NCBI GenBank assembly: GCA_950022655.1
Contig: OX465592.1
Location: forward strand, 5,488,044-5,552,043
Reading direction: 5' to 3'
Source of the DNA: Alentia gelatinosa
Lineage: Eukaryota > Annelida > Polychaeta > Phyllodocida > Polynoidae
DNA length: 64,000 bases
The first letter of the stretch is position 1. Every line of letters starts with the position of its first letter. The position numbers and the translations under genes are program-made. The notes beneath the pieces were generated by a model. The model was not told the origin of the DNA. It ran no database searches and was given only the letters and a program-made list of their open reading frames with translations. This document shows positions 1 through 12,403 of this stretch, piece by piece.

Positions 1-414
1 CGCCGTTTTTACAAACAAGAGATCATTGAAAAGGTGGTAATTCCAAGAAGGATCACGTGACCAGAACTCCTAGATATCGTTCGTCCATGAGAATGTGGTC
101 TTTGTGAAATAGAGAAGTTGTTTACAAAACCTGACGTTACGTAAGAGTGATTACCCTGCAGTGTGTGGCGTCATTCCTCCAGTGAGAGGGGGCTTTGTGA
201 GAACTGGAGGCGGTCGTTTGAGGACATCGTATACGTGATGAGAGGGTCGAGAGTGTTGTTCAATTAGTCGCTAATGAAGAGGGCCGTGCCTGACAGGATA
301 CTTCTAATACAATAACCTCACAAGATATTTCTGTTTAAGAGAAGCACAGATTAATCAGGAGTGGCTGGTGCTGAGCCAGCCTTTAATGTGAACTGTTTAC
401 GTCAGAATGTAAAC
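1..414. other. no gene seen
   Basis: I see no exon with convincing protein similarity, no RNA gene and no clear repeat structure in this stretch. Confidence 0.5.
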
Positions 415-418
415 TATA

Positions 419-601
419 GGCCTTTTTTCATTGGCTGACAAACACTGTAGACTTTCTGTGTTCTCTTAATAGCCTATTTCCATTTTGTGTCAGCAGTGCT
501 AAGGTCCGTCGGTGGTTCCTGACTATATATCGGCGATGATCAGTGGAAATAGGTTACACAAAAGAATCTACACCGTATTTGTCGGCCAATGGAAACGGGC
601 C
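419..601. mobile_element. MITE with imperfect ~45-bp terminal inverted repeats
   Basis: The left end begins GGCCTTTTTTCATTGGCTGA and the right end, read in reverse complement, begins GGCCCGTTTCCATTGGCCGA. Similarity runs about 45 bp into each side. TATA flanks both ends (415-418 and 602-605), which fits a target-site duplication. No coding sequence lies inside. Another end of the same family sits at about 1593-1640. Confidence 0.7.
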
Positions 602-990
602 TATAGACAAAAATCGACAGTTTTATAGACCCGTGGCCGTAAGACCTGACGCCTGTGAATTACTGCGTCAACCTCAAGTGGTTTACAGAGCTTACTGTGT
701 ATGTTAAGAGTCCAATTCCCAACTGCTGATTTCGGAACATCGATGTACCTTTCTCGCTGATAAAGGAACGGTACTTTGTTTGAGCTGAGGCATCCTAAAA
801 CGAATATTCCACCAAACAGGCGCTCAGCAGGCAGGTTTTTACCCTCCAGCCGCCGTTGCTCGCTGAAGCCGGCCCCGGCCGCTCCTAACTTTGTAAAATC
901 TCTGAGCTGTTCCACCAACTCCCCTATTTCTAGCCTGCTGATGACCACAAGGTGCAAACACACCACCCGGTCTGCTGGGGTGGACAGCAA
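601..990 (-). other. unidentified open reading frame, exon-like in composition
   Basis: A 129-codon minus-strand frame is open here. Its upstream two thirds (about 775-990) is GC-richer than the surroundings and reads like ordinary protein (LVVISRLEIGELVEQL, then a KLGAAGAG stretch). I do not recognise a family. The frame runs downstream to the edge of the 419-601 MITE, so its last part is unlikely to be coding. It could be an old exon, a transposon fragment or chance. Confidence 0.15.
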
Positions 991-1005
991 TTACCAATCT
1001 GTTCA

Positions 1006-1135
1006 TCCTCTTGGTCGCCTCGCCTCCTTGTGGTGCAGACCAGATATGCTTGGATGCAAGCGACTGGGGTGGGGAGCTCAGTGGTAAAGAGCACTGGAGT
1101 TGAGTCTCACTGCAGTCACTCTCACTGCAGTCACT
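1006..1135 (+). mobile_element. tRNA-derived SINE, 5' head fragment
   Basis: The segment carries GGGGAGCTCAGTGGTAAAGAG, which resembles a tRNA D-arm / RNA polymerase III A box, followed by GAGTCTCACTGCAGTCACTC, where the B box lies in the full copy at 12.4 kb. It matches the head of the 12404-12729 copy and breaks off in a duplicated TCACTGCAG motif. Confidence 0.6.
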
Positions 1136-1211
1136 CTTCTCCTTCATACCCAGCCACTGGTACAACGGGACCGTCTCACACGTTTTATGGGCCCATGGAT
1201 GGTCCATTGTC

Positions 1212-1592
1212 TTTATCCTACCCCTAATAAAAAAAGCGCCATAGACTTAACATAGGGAAATTTTATGTGGCAGGCCGTGACATAAAGTGTTTTTTATGCC
1301 ACTAGAGTAATAACAATATTGACCAATCAGAGAGCAGGATGTCAGTTACTATGAAAAAAGTTCTGTTGATCATTGAGTCAATATTTATCTTTTAGTAATA
1401 CAAAAGCATAGACGAGGTAGGATAAATACGAAACCGAACTTGAGTTAGACTTGTCAATATCTATGCCACTCTGGTCAGGTCTGCTCCTCACTACACTCGG
1501 CTATGCCTCGTGTAGTAAATACGCGACCTTCCCGTCGTGGCATAAAAATTGTCAAGTCTAACTCTCGTTCGGTTTCTACTAATCATTTCATT
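1212..1592. mobile_element. foldback element(s), 'CCTACCCC' family
   Basis: An AT-rich unit beginning TATCCTACCCCTAATAAAA is followed by a long hairpin at 1430-1576. Its arms start GAAACCGAACTTGAGTTAGA and end TCTAACTCTCGTTCGGTTTC, with a loop containing TACTACACGAGG-type sequence. Related copies lie at 3740-3965 (reversed) and 45285-45475. Confidence 0.6.
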
Positions 1593-1644
1593 AAGGCCCG
1601 TTTCCATTGGGCGACGAAAATGGTGTAGCCTGTTTCCATTTGGC

Positions 1645-1867
1645 ATCCACTTTTCTGCTTCACCCCCAGCAGTGGTAGATTTACTGCTACATCAAAGGCC
1701 AATCCTTCTCATACCATGTCTATGTAGTGTGGGAAGTAAAAGAACTCTCACCTCGGTAAATGTGCAGGGGTGAGATTTCTACCTACATTCACCTCATAGA
1801 TTCGGTCAGACCCAAAGTAAACTAATTGAACAATTTAAACGTGAAACTACCCAAACAAACAAATAAA
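1645..1867 (+). mobile_element. SINE body and tail, head missing
   Basis: From about CCCCCAGCAGTGGTAGATTT to the (CAAA)n-like tail ACCCAAACAAACAAATAAAA this matches the 3' two thirds of the full SINE at 12404-12729. The tRNA-like head is absent, replaced upstream by a MITE end. Confidence 0.65.
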
Positions 1868-1984
1868 ACTGGGATGGCCACCGGCTGAGCAACGGGATAC
1901 ATAATTTTCCTGCAACACGTCCACCGACTACTATACGATTTGGTAAATAATCATTCAACCCAGAATTGGTTGGTGTGCATTATA

Positions 1985-2225
1985 CTTTATGTTGTCACAA
2001 GGAAATCTCCACACTTTTTGTGTCTTTCCTGTGTGGAAGTTTATAACGTCACCAGGAAATCTCCACACTTCTTGTGTAAGTTGTTTCTTTCTTGTGTGGA
2101 AGTTTATGATGTCACATGGAAATCTGTGTATTTCTCGTGTGTACATTTATGACGTCACAGGGAAATCTCTGCACTTCATGTGTTATTCTTGTCTATACGT
2201 TTATGACGTCACACTTTTTGTGTCT
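1985..2225. repeat. tandem repeat with ATGACGTCAC-type units
   Basis: About four diverged units of roughly 60 bp share GTGTGGAAGTTTATGATGTC and GGAAATCTCCACACTT. Several units include TGACGTCAC. ORFs through the array on both strands are by-products of the repetition. Confidence 0.7.
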
Positions 2226-2230
2226 TCCTC

Positions 2231-3050
2231 GTGTTCAGGTTTCACTGGGATTAAGAGTGCACGGTCTGATGCACAGCTGAAATGTCTGAGTAATCAGATA
2301 TAATTAAGTACTCCCATCATTAGTGGATCTCTGACGTCACTACATTGAGATTATCCTCACCCCATCTCCAGGGATTACCTAAAATAGTTCCGGGCTTGTG
2401 AGGGTGCCGTGTCACTATTCATACCAGGTATCGGGTAGGGACGCTCTGATGGGTAGTGATGGTGGTAAGGTAGGACTGGGGGTAGAATACACTGACGTCG
2501 CATACGTCATTAATAAATATTGTCTAAATCTTTATATGATAACTAAATTACTTGAGCCATCGAGTATATAGACAATAACCGATGGTTTTGTGGACAGGTG
2601 AGTGTATTACGACGTCATCCTCGAATGGTTTACGGAAACCATCGTTTAATTCATTTATTATCGATCTTTTCGAACAAGTTAAACCCAGTAATTGCCATAT
2701 TAAATGGACTATTTCTTTGGTCTATAGCATTAATGGACTAATTTCCCATATAGCATAGCTATAAGGCCGTATACGACATATTGTAATCTGTATACGGTAC
2801 CACAGTTATGGTAACTGTCAGGTTTCATATAATGGACCGTGGTTTACTGAGTCCCCATACATTTTCAGTGGTGTCTTTGTATACGATGGATGATAAGAGA
2901 AATACTCATTGCATTATCCAGAACTCTGAGGCAGAGTTGTCCTTGGTGCTCATGAAACTCAGTCTATGATAATTCTAAGAGTTTTGTATCTATACTGGAA
3001 CAATATAGTTTCCAGTATAGTGAAATGTAGTTCTGATGTTTACCTTTGAA
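2231..3050. other. no gene seen
   Basis: AT-rich sequence without a recognisable exon, RNA gene or well-defined repeat. Confidence 0.4.
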
Positions 3051-3058
3051 TAGACACG

Positions 3059-3357
3059 GTGTAGTGCCAAAAACGGTTACCCTGCCAAAAATTGTAATTA
3101 TCGCCCACTAGTATCTTGTGTGCATGCGCGAACATACGCAGTGATGAAATTTGTCGAAATTAAGCATATCACGACATGTAATTCTCATGTCTAAATACTA
3201 CCCTTTTCATTTATTTACATATAAAAATCACATTAAAATAGTAGTACGTCCGATAGTCCGTGAAATCTGACCGGAAGAGCGTGTGCAGACGCATTCGCGT
3301 ATTGGGTGGGCGATAATTACCATTTTTGGCAGGGTAACCATTTCTGGCACTACAACG
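3059..3357. mobile_element. MITE, 'GGTTACCCTGCC' family, copy 1
   Basis: Terminal inverted repeats of about 50 bp: the left end reads TGTAGTGCCAAAAACGGTTA then CCCTGCCAAAAATTG, and the right end is its near-exact reverse complement. Both arms continue into ATTATCGCCCAC. The interior is non-coding. A second copy at 17469-17787 has the same arms. Confidence 0.8.
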
Positions 3358-3739
3358 TAATGTGTCAGTAATAGCAGTGATATGTAGACACATATGGGTG
3401 GACCTGGGAAATTGTTCGGGAAGGGCCAAAACATGTCCTCCCATACTACATCAAAGGTGTGGGAGGGAGGAAGGTGGGGCGCCCCGAGTTCCCTCGCCAC
3501 TGGGAGGAAGAGGATTATGTAGAAAACGAAGTTGGAGAAGATTTATTGGAAATACGTGACATAATTGAGGGAACCAATAAGAGTGTGACGGAATCATGGA
3601 AAGATCTGGACAAAGGTTATACGAGTTTTGTTTTGGTGGTTGTTTGGATTTGGAATGGCCTTGGAAAGGGGTAATTGAATGGAGTGGGGGGATGGGGAGT
3701 AAGGGTGTGGGGTAATATCAAGAGACGTCACGAGTTTGA

Positions 3740-3965
3740 GTATGAGTTTCTTTATGTCACGTATTTTGTTGGGTCCGTAATCTCACGAGTCGTAGACAAG
3801 TGAGATTACAGACCCACGCGAGTGGCGTCTAGATTGTATCCTACCCTGTTTCCACGATTTTTGAATATTAGAAAGTAGAAAAAACACTTTATGTTACACC
3901 TGTGACATAAACAAATCCAATGTTAAGGATATATGTCGTTTTTTTTATTAGAGGTAGGATCTGTA
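3740..3965. mobile_element. foldback element, 'CCTACCCC' family, reversed copy
   Basis: It contains a short hairpin (TCCGTAATCTCACGAGTC against GTGAGATTACAGACC), then TATCCTACCC and, near the end, TATTAGAGGTAGGATCTG, which is the reverse of the 1212 copy's start. Confidence 0.5.
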
Positions 3966-3969
3966 CAGG

Positions 3970-5690
3970 AGTACATGTGATTGATATTTCATATCATCTC
4001 ATCTCATTACTTTGACCCACGACAAAAAGGTAGTAGATAAGTGAACTGTACACTAGTTTTACACAAGTACTAGCCTGTACAACTACTGGAAAGAGATTTG
4101 TTCATTGTATGTCAAGGGGCCAGGCGGCAGAACGGCAAAAGCCGAGCCTGGAGTTCAACGAAGACCCTAATAAATCTTATAAAAAAAAAGGATAATTGGG
4201 AGAGTCAGGGTATGGGGTAATTGAAAGGGTGGGAGTTAGGGTATGGGGTAATTGAATGGGAGACAGAGGAATTAAATGGGGCACAGTAAGGGTGTGGGAT
4301 CACTGCACTGGTAACATTAGAATTGAAAAACTTGATACACTCTCATGCTCATGTAATACTAAACATCAACCTCTCGTGGTTTACAACCACCTCTCTACAA
4401 ACCATCAATTATTGTCTATTTCTCTTTATGACACAGGAGCTTTTCCATACTCATATAGTGCAGAGCTAAGAGAAATCCAACTGGTGGCCCACACGTCTGT
4501 CCTGAAAATAACGAAGTATTTAAAAATTTATAACAAAAATAATGAGGATAGCTGCTCTGCTGGGAGTGTACATTGAACCTGTATGCTGTTGATATTCCTG
4601 TTTTTATTTCTGTTTTCACCCAGAGCAATATGGATAGATAGCATATGTTGTGTACCTTCTTTTATACGATAATCAAATACAACACTTTTACCTCTGACCA
4701 GTAATACGTGGTGATCCTGAGCATTCTCTGTTTACCAAACAGGATCAAAGTCCTTCTTCTGTGTCGGTCTCACCACTCCTAAACGTATTGCAAACTTTCT
4801 GCACAACATCACTGAAAGTGTTCACTTTGAGTATAACGCGCCTTTTGATTGGTGAAGATCTCTTATGATTGTTAGGGCCGCAGTCATTGGTGATCCCCCT
4901 GTTTCAGATATAGTTGTAGATAACTGTTGGATATTAACAACAAAAAATTATTATGTGAGTTCAAGGGAAAGAAGTATTCAACATCGGTCCACTTTTTACG
5001 CAAGGAATGTAGAAAGGATTTCAGTTACAAAGAAAGTAATCATTGATCTATTACAATTACAGGGAAGCCTTCCTAGCGCTGCACCCAGCTCCTTCCGAGT
5101 TTCCCAGAATTCTACAGTGGCGATGGTGGCGCCCCCTGTAACACCCCCCCCCCCCCCACACACACACCTTTTTTTCAGACCTCGAGATGGTTTTCTTGTT
5201 CCTCAATCTAGGCTTAAATGTGTTACCAGCCTCAGACTTGAGGAGGGAAGTTAAATTATTTACCCCTTAACTCCATTTAGGGGTGAACAGCTGTTCTATG
5301 TTAACTGGCGAGGCACTGTGCAGTTTGGGAACCAGCGAGGAAGACTGAACAAAATGGCTGGACTTGAGAACCAGCCAAGCTCCACTGAAAAGCTACCTCT
5401 AAATACACAGTTATAAAGTAAGTGGCAGCTGTTCTGAAGGTTAGCGATGACAAAAGGGTATGCATTTATGATTCAATTGTTTTTTTCATATATGTCAGAG
5501 TGCGGCCAGTATGAAATGATGACCCAGTGGAGGGCTCTATGGCTGAGGAACCTGGCCCTGTGTGGGACAGGGCCGGGTACACTGACTTGGCCTTGTCAAG
5601 CCTGTATGAGGAAATCCTGAAATGACAAAATAGTACTAATGATAAACCCATGTGATCGCAGTGTGTGACTTCATGATGCTTTCTGTTTGT
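3970..5690. other. no gene seen; minor simple repeats
   Basis: I find no supportable exon. Short duplications of GGGTATGGGGTAATTGAA occur at about 4205-4260, and a poly-C/(CA) tract at about 5141-5167. At 5260-5420 there is a segment with weak similarity to 14290-14420 (AAATGGCTGGAC then ATAAAGTAAGT), suggesting an old dispersed repeat. Confidence 0.4.
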
Positions 5691-5693
5691 GTC

Positions 5694-5835
5694 CAGTGCA
5701 TTTCTCTGTTACAGAGCAATATGATTACTCATACATCATTAGGATGCAGTACGTGCTGTCATTTCTCTGTAACAGGGCAGTCTGGTTACTAATACATCAT
5801 ATGATGCAGTATGTGCTGTCATTTCTCTACAACGC
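5694..5835. repeat. two-copy direct repeat
   Basis: Two units of about 60 bp share CATTTCTCTGTTACAG, ACTCATACATCAT and GATGCAGTACGTGCTGTC; a third start (CATTTCTCTACAACG) follows. Confidence 0.7.
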
Positions 5836-6848
5836 TTTTTTTTAAAGTTTTTAACGAATCATCAATGGCTATCGCTGGAGGGTATAATAATATAACCCCA
5901 CTTTATGACCGCTGTAAACTTTATTATACACTTGTGCATGTTAGTCTTATGGTTACTGACAGTATATAGTAAATAATTCATATTTCACAGTGGTAAAAAT
6001 ATATGCACAACTCAGTGTGACATGTACGGCCCACTTTGCCACGCAGATCTAGACCAAACAAGCAATAATAGAATAAAAATGTAGGAAGAAATCATACAGG
6101 TAATAACACAACATATATTTATGAATATATTCACGGTATCAAAGTTTTAAAAAACGTTGAGAAAAAAACGAAAGTATAGGCCTATTTGTCTGCATCAAGG
6201 TAGCAGGTATAGATCAGCTCTAAGTGCCGACTCTGAGTGCCGATAGGAAAATTATGAATTTGAAATATTTCCAGGTGTATAATAAAGGGAAAGTAGACCA
6301 GGCATTTAATCTGTAAATAAATACTGACTCAAAAATACTCCCCTCCTGCCTAATGGCGTTGGGGCAAGTATTTGCTAATCCGTATTCATTCACAGGTCAT
6401 ATGCCAGATCAATTTTCCCACTGGATTACGCTGACTCGGGGTGGGGGTGTAGTGGGCGGTGTGGTGTGGTGACATGATCGCTGTATGTTGTCCATGTGTG
6501 ATGATAACTCGTCTTTTCCTCATTGCGTGCAGTCATTGTCACGGGTCGAACCTCTACCACAGCATCACGCTGTGAAAACAAGATGATACGACAGATGACT
6601 GACCACAGTCATCTGTCCAGCTCCGCATTCTCAGAAACCCACACCTCGCTACCTCCAGTCACCTCCTAATAGACCCTCTCCCCCTCCTCCGCCTTCGTTG
6701 TAGTGTTTTTCTTTTGGTTGTTGCTGTTGTTTTATGTTTTTTAAATTTCCATTTCCGTCGCTTTTCATAGAATGTTGTTCTCATAGTCACTGGAGGCCAC
6801 TTAGGAGTCATGATATGTCATTTTATGATTGCAGTAGACATAACACTA

Positions 6849-6990
6849 TTATTATTATTATTATTATCATCATCATCATTATTATTATCATTATTATTAT
6901 ATTATTACTACTATTATTATTATCATCATCATCATCATCATCATCATCATATTATCATCATTATTATCTTTTTTTTTTATTATCATTGGG
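6849..6990. repeat. (ATT)n/(ATC)n trinucleotide microsatellite
   Basis: Uninterrupted ATT and ATC triplets, then a poly-T run. The poly-Ile, poly-Ser and poly-His reading frames here are artefacts. Confidence 0.95.
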
Positions 6991-7011
6991 AACGGGTACT
7001 AACTAATAGTA

Positions 7012-7915
7012 CAGTAAAACCCCTCTTCCGGGACACCCCGCTTAAGGGGACACCCCGCTTAAGGGGACAATTTGCTCGGAACGGAAATTTTCCCCACTAT
7101 TAAGAGTTTATTTTAACCCCGCTTAAGGGGACACCCCGCTTATGGGGACACCCCGCTTTAGGGGACAGTTTTTCGGTACAGAAATGCTTAAAAACCCCGC
7201 TTAAGGGGACAGTTTGGAGGGACATCATATCAAAAACACTGAAAATCCAAGTTTATGGTACCCGTTTGCAAGGGACAGAGAGTTGTCGCAACCAGAACAA
7301 TAGAGTAAGCATTCCCGGGCGGGCCCAGGCGGCCGGAGTGTGTTGTTTGAATGGTAATCCCTACATCTCTAGCGGGTCTAGGCGGGCCACAGTGAGTGGG
7401 TATTAGTACCAGTGAGGTTTGCACCCACTGAAGGTGTCAGGTAAGAGGCCCGCTGACAGGTTAGCGGTCAGCGGTTCAGGGCAGCTGGGGGCTTTGAAGG
7501 TGCGGTATTCAGTGAGCCGTCGCGGCTCTGGGCGGCTCACGATGAGTCCCTTATAGGACTGCTGATTTCCCTTAGAAGTTACCGGGGGGTGGGGGGGGGG
7601 GGTATAAAAAGGAGCGAATTTCACAAGGAAGGCATATCCACCTTCAACCTCTATTTTTCATTTTTTTTATTTTTTGTACATTTATATTCATTTATATTCA
7701 TTTATATTCATTTATATTGTATAATTTATATTTATTTGCTTATTTATGTGTTATTAATAAACGTTTTAACCTAATAACCATCGTTTCATTCCTTTATGTA
7801 GGTATTCTCTATTGTATAACCATTGGCAGACTGAAAACCCCGCTTAAGGGGACACCCCGCTTAAGGGGACACTTGGCCCGGAACTTAGGGTGTCCCCTTA
7901 AGAGGGGTTTCACTG
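7012..7915. mobile_element. non-autonomous DNA transposon, 'CAGTRAAACCCC' family, 904 bp
   Basis: The left end is CAGTAAAACCCCTCTTCC and the right end is its near reverse complement (AAGAGGGGTTTCACTG), each flanked by TA (7010-7011, 7916-7917). Just inside both ends lie repeated CCCCGCTTAAGGGGACA motifs. TA duplications and short inverted repeats fit the Tc1/mariner-like superfamily. No transposase frame is present. The centre has a GC-rich segment with two related GGCGGGCC/GCCGGAG units. Smaller relatives lie at 30952-31379, 47824-47989 and 58275-58687, and fragments at 8590-8672, 34960-35152 and 61472-61512. Confidence 0.85.
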
Positions 7916-8119
7916 TAGTTACTGCTTAAACTTGTTTAAAGTGATAAGGCATATTTTAGAATATGTGTCCAAGGAGGGTTGATGTGACAGAGGGGGAGAA
8001 CGGACTTTGGTTTGTGTGTTCAGTGTCAGTCTGTGTGGTAACGGCCACCCCGCTCTCACGGCACCGAGACCGTGAACGAGACACGAGACAGCCCGCCACC
8101 TGGCGTCCAGTGTCACATC

Positions 8120-8425
8120 ACCATCTCGTAATCACGTGACCACGTTACCCCACGTGACACCTCACGTCCCGTAATCACGTGACCACACGTCCTGGAATCA
8201 CGTGACCACCTTACCTCACGTGACAGTTCACGTCCTGTAATCACGTGACCACCTTACCTCACGTGACAGTTCACGTCCTGTAATCACGTGACCACCTTAC
8301 CTCACGTGACAGTTCACGTCCTGTAATCACATGATCACCTTACCTCACGTGACAGTTCACGTCCTATAATCACATGATCACCTTACCTCACGTGACAGTT
8401 CACGTCCTGTAATCACATGAACTTT
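8120..8425. repeat. 43-bp minisatellite dense in CACGTG
   Basis: About six units of 43 bp share AATCACGTGACCACCTTACC and TCACGTGACAGTTCACGTCC. Each intact unit carries two CACGTG E-box palindromes; the last units decay to CACATGATC. Confidence 0.9.
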
Positions 8426-8589
8426 TTTTTAAATTGTGCTTCTTTTTACAGTTAAAAAGGTAATGAATGATAAGGGCACCCAAAAAAAACAACTGGTTTC
8501 TCATCACCAAGCCATGAAAAATATGACGAGGGGGCTTTTTTAATTTTTAATTTTTTTTAATTTTGCTATATCAAAGAGGGCAGACATAG

Positions 8590-8672
8590 TCAAACCCCGC
8601 ATAAGCGGACACCCTCCAATCCGGGCCAAAGTGGCTGCTTACGCAGGGTGTCAGCTTACGCGGGGTTTCCAG
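8590..8672. mobile_element. short relic of the 'CAGTRAAACCCC' family
   Basis: TCAAACCCCGCATAAGCGGA at the left and TTACGCGGGGTTTCCAG at the right form a diverged inverted pair around GGCCAAAGTGG. Confidence 0.6.
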
Positions 8673-9690
8673 ATTTTTACTGGCTCTACATTTAATGCAT
8701 CCCTGACATCAATGCACATACCTTTCTTAATTTCTATCAAGGTTCATCTATTTAAAAAAAAAAATCTTTTAAATTAGTTTTTTTTCAGATGTGCGCGGTG
8801 ATGAGAAACAAGTTTTTTTTGAGTGGCCTAATATACACCCAATATATTATTTAAACTGCGAAAACCATATTGGCACCTATTTCTTCCTTTTTGGGGGGGC
8901 AGTAGGTGTATACGGGTAAGGTAGTACCAAGTGTGCCCCCCCCCCCCCTCTGAAAAGGTCCATGCCTCTATACACTCCTTATTCAGTGTCATTCAACAAA
9001 TAGAATTCAAGTTTTTCTGAGGGCTTTGCCCCCTGGACCCCCAAGATGTGACTTTGCTGCTAGACGCCTGCCACTATTGACAGATAACCTAAGATGCCAG
9101 TGACAGCGGGTCATAATGAATGGCAGTGGTCTTTGCGTAGGAGAATAGTTATAAACGACTAAAAGGTGTACAGTAATGAAAAAAAAACCATAGTTACTGA
9201 GTCCAAAGGGATGGTCGTCTTCCGTCTTTTGACTAAAAAATATGGCCCTCCTGCAGTGTCGCCTGCGGTGTTGTACTGTATTTTCATAGTCAAACAGACC
9301 TCAAACGGCCATCCTTACGGGCTCGGTAACCCTATTTTCTGATAATCTATAAAATCTAAGTGCGTCTGGGCCTTTGCCCCAATACCCCCACCCTCCCACC
9401 TCGGAGGGGCTTCTTAGCTGGGTTGCCCCCCCCCCCCCCTCCCCCAAAACAAGATCCTGGGTAGGCCCCTGTCATTACCTGCTAATTCACATCATCCTGT
9501 AAGCATGTTCAGCGGACGCTATTTTCGTCAGAAAAACAGACGTCAGATAAAAAGTTTAATGAGGCGGAAGAGACGAGTTTCCAAAAGTAGTTCCGGCATG
9601 AAGCGGTCACGGTCTGCTGAGCACAGACCTCACTGAATGAATGACCTCAGCGCCTTCTAGGAGAGACACTACGTGATACGTGTAGTGTAC
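8673..9690. other. no gene seen; poly-C tracts and a possible hAT end
   Basis: Two poly-C runs (about 8936 and 9427) lie here. The stretch ending near 9472 (GATCCTGGGTAGGCCCCTG) looks like the terminus of a hAT-type transposon, but I found no partner end. Confidence 0.35.
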
Positions 9691-9699
9691 TGACATTCC

Positions 9700-10010
9700 A
9701 TACCGTTTATCTCACCCCTGGTATTTTTGTCCCATAGTCTCAGCATTGGGAACTCGTTCTCCATGTCCCTATGAGTATTGCAGCCCATTCACCATGGTCT
9801 ATGGACCTGTGCATCGTCCATTCTTATAGTATGCACAGGGATGAGATGAATACAGAAAGCAACTAGTTTTGGTCAAAGAAGTTGTTCTCCAACTCGTTTG
9901 AATGCCCTGTGATATTCGCTCGGCTGTTGCCTCGTTCATATCACTCCACATCAAACTCGTGGAGAACAACAATTTTGACCAAAACTTGTTGGTTTCTTCT
10001 TTAATCCATG
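9700..10010. mobile_element. foldback element, 'TCTCACCCC' family, with inner hairpin
   Basis: It begins TTATCTCACCCCTGGTATTT and contains a hairpin with arms AACTAGTTTTGGTCAAAGAA and the reverse complement of TTTTGACCAAAACTTGTTGG, around a CTCGGCTGTTGCCTCG loop. The same element lies reversed at 49460-49735, and related ones at 22680-22960 and 56594-56995. Confidence 0.7.
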
Positions 10011-10040
10011 ATGACTGAGGTATTTAATCACCGTGCGTTT

Positions 10041-10407
10041 GGCATTTACAGGGGACAGCCTGGGGTAATGTCAGGAGTTTACTGTTTACAGGGGACAGCC
10101 CGGGGTAACGTCAAGAGTGCGGCATTTACAGGGGACAGGCCGGGGTAATATCAGGAGTTCGGCATTTCCAGGGTGCAGCCCGGGGTAAAGTCAGGAGTTC
10201 ACCGTTTACTACTCCAGCCCGTGGTAATGTCAGGAGTTTACAGTTTACTGCGGATGTCCCAGGGTAACGTCAGGGGTTAATAGTTTACTGTGGACAGCCT
10301 GGGGTAACGTCAGGAGTTCGGCATTTACAGGGGACAGCCTGGGGTAACGTCAGTAGTTCGGCATTTACAGGGGACAGCCTGGGGTAATGTCGGGAATTCG
10401 GCATTCT
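10041..10407 (-). repeat. 40-bp minisatellite, inverted copy (about 9 units)
   Basis: Units of 40 bp read GGCATTTACAGGGGACAGCC then TGGGGTAACGTCAGGAGTTC, the reverse complement of the 13.2-kb array. Distinct variant units (GTTTACTACTCCAGCCCGTG, GCGGATGTCCCAGGG, GGGGTTAATAGTTTACTG) occur in the same order as in the 13.2-kb array. Confidence 0.9.
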
Positions 10408-10429
10408 TAAACATCCGGTATTCTAGGAA

Positions 10430-12400
10430 GCATACCTGTAAATTTTTTTTATAAAAAAAACTTCTGTCGTTTTGCAGAGATATTGCAGAATTATAGGAAT
10501 CAGAATAAGTGTCTCCTGACTAATCTTTTCTTTCTGAAAAAGATATGGGTTAACTTTTTATTTTGGGTTTCTAGTTCGTGTATTCATATAGTTTGCCGTT
10601 AGTGTGTTGAGTTAAATGGCGGGAACAGTTAGTTCCTCTTACTGCTGAGGGAGGGGGAGGTTTGGGGGAGTGGCCTCCTGGGGTTGGTTGGTGGAGAAGG
10701 AGGGGGTATGCTACTCACGTTCGCTAATGTAAGAGTACATGTATACATACGCATTTCCATGGGTTGGTTGTGTCGTATCTGTTACCGTTTATAGCCTCAG
10801 CGGAGGCGATCGTATTAGTACAGACAGAAACGCGAGACGCCCGCCATTAGATCGTAAACCGGAAGTTGTTTATTCTACCTTCAATCCTGGAGAGTTCCAC
10901 AGCGGATCTCACAGGTTGGTGGGGGAGGGCGCGGGTGGGAGGGTCCCCAATATGTTATTCGTGCCATTTTTCACCTTCACTGATGTAAGAGTACATGCGC
11001 ATTACCAGATCGGTTTGAAATCCTTCGCAGTATACTGAGTGAAACGTGGCCGGGTTTTATAAATAACGCAGTAGAATTACATCAGAATGACCTGTACGAT
11101 TCACACTAATAATCAGTGTTCCATTTCTAACTGTAACGCAGACACAGAACGTATAACGTATCACCACTCAATCCCCAGCAGCGGATTTCCTTTCCGATGC
11201 ATTCTTAGTTTCACGGAGTCTGTACTTGGGAGTGGTATGGATGGTATGGTTCCTATATAACTCAGTCCTACACCTAATCCCCAATGTTTCTGCTGCATTT
11301 CGTAATTTGCCGTAATCTGCACCTGCACCAGGATGTCCATTGACCTGGTAAAGGTGGCGTCAACAATGTTACCAACATACGTGTTTGTACATGTATGTGT
11401 GTTGATATATATGTATGATGTATGTATATATGTCTTTGTACTTTTTTTTCTTTTTAAATTTGATTTACTGATGAATACATTTTGCAGTCATATACATGTG
11501 TTCTTCCAATATATCCGTCTCTTAGGCCGTAGGACAGTAGTAAGTTGTACGTATGTACGTGTGTTTGTATGAATGTATGTATGTTTGTATTTTTTTTTTT
11601 TTTTTTTTTTTTATTGATAGTGTCTCTCAACTAAGGTCGAGTTTTTCAGTTTATGTATGTCTTTGTACGTATAAACGTGTGTCCCTGTGGACGAAAAAGA
11701 TGTATGTTGTTAAATTCTTCTGAATAAAATATAAACAGAAAACATGTTAACACACCAGCCATCAGTTGCATCAGCCATAACTGTGTAGGTTATTGGCTGC
11801 GTGCCTCTGTTGGCTTTGCAGCAACAGATGAGTAATCCACTTTTATATACCAGAGTGATCACTCTCCCAGAGGGGATCCTGCGCTCTACTACTTGTTGCT
11901 GCTTGTATCTCTACCCCAACCTGCCTGTTTGGGCCAGAATCTGGCCCATACGTCAATTCTTAAAATAACCTAAATTCTGAGCGCTTTCGGGAGTATTTTG
12001 TGGTTTACTTGTGAATAGAGATGCATATTTTCAAATGGTGAATGATTTACACTCATTTTGTTATGTCAATTCAGAAATAGTCATAGGGATTACTTTCTTC
12101 AGTGGAAAGCACCTCATGTGTTGCAAGGTTTTGGATGTCAACATGTCACATGTGCTCACTTGAAGGGGCAATCTAATCAAATGTGGATTCACATTAAAAA
12201 GTGGTCCAAAGCTGAAAAAACCCAGTTGGATTGTCTCTGAAGCTAATTTAACAATTCCTATATTTCCCAACTAATAATATATATATATGAGTTGTTTGAG
12301 TTTCATAACTTTTGACAGATGCCTTGTTTTGATTCTGAAATGTTGGCTGGTTCCCCATGTCGTTAGAAGGTACCCGGTCTGCAATCACCCTCTTGGTAGC
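10430..12400. other. no gene seen; A/T tracts
   Basis: I see no supportable exon. A T-run of over 20 bases at 11590 followed by ATTGATAG, and a similar one at 20150, resemble the A-tails of minus-strand retrotransposons. No retrotransposon coding sequence is recognisable nearby. Confidence 0.4.
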
Positions 12401-12403
12401 CTT

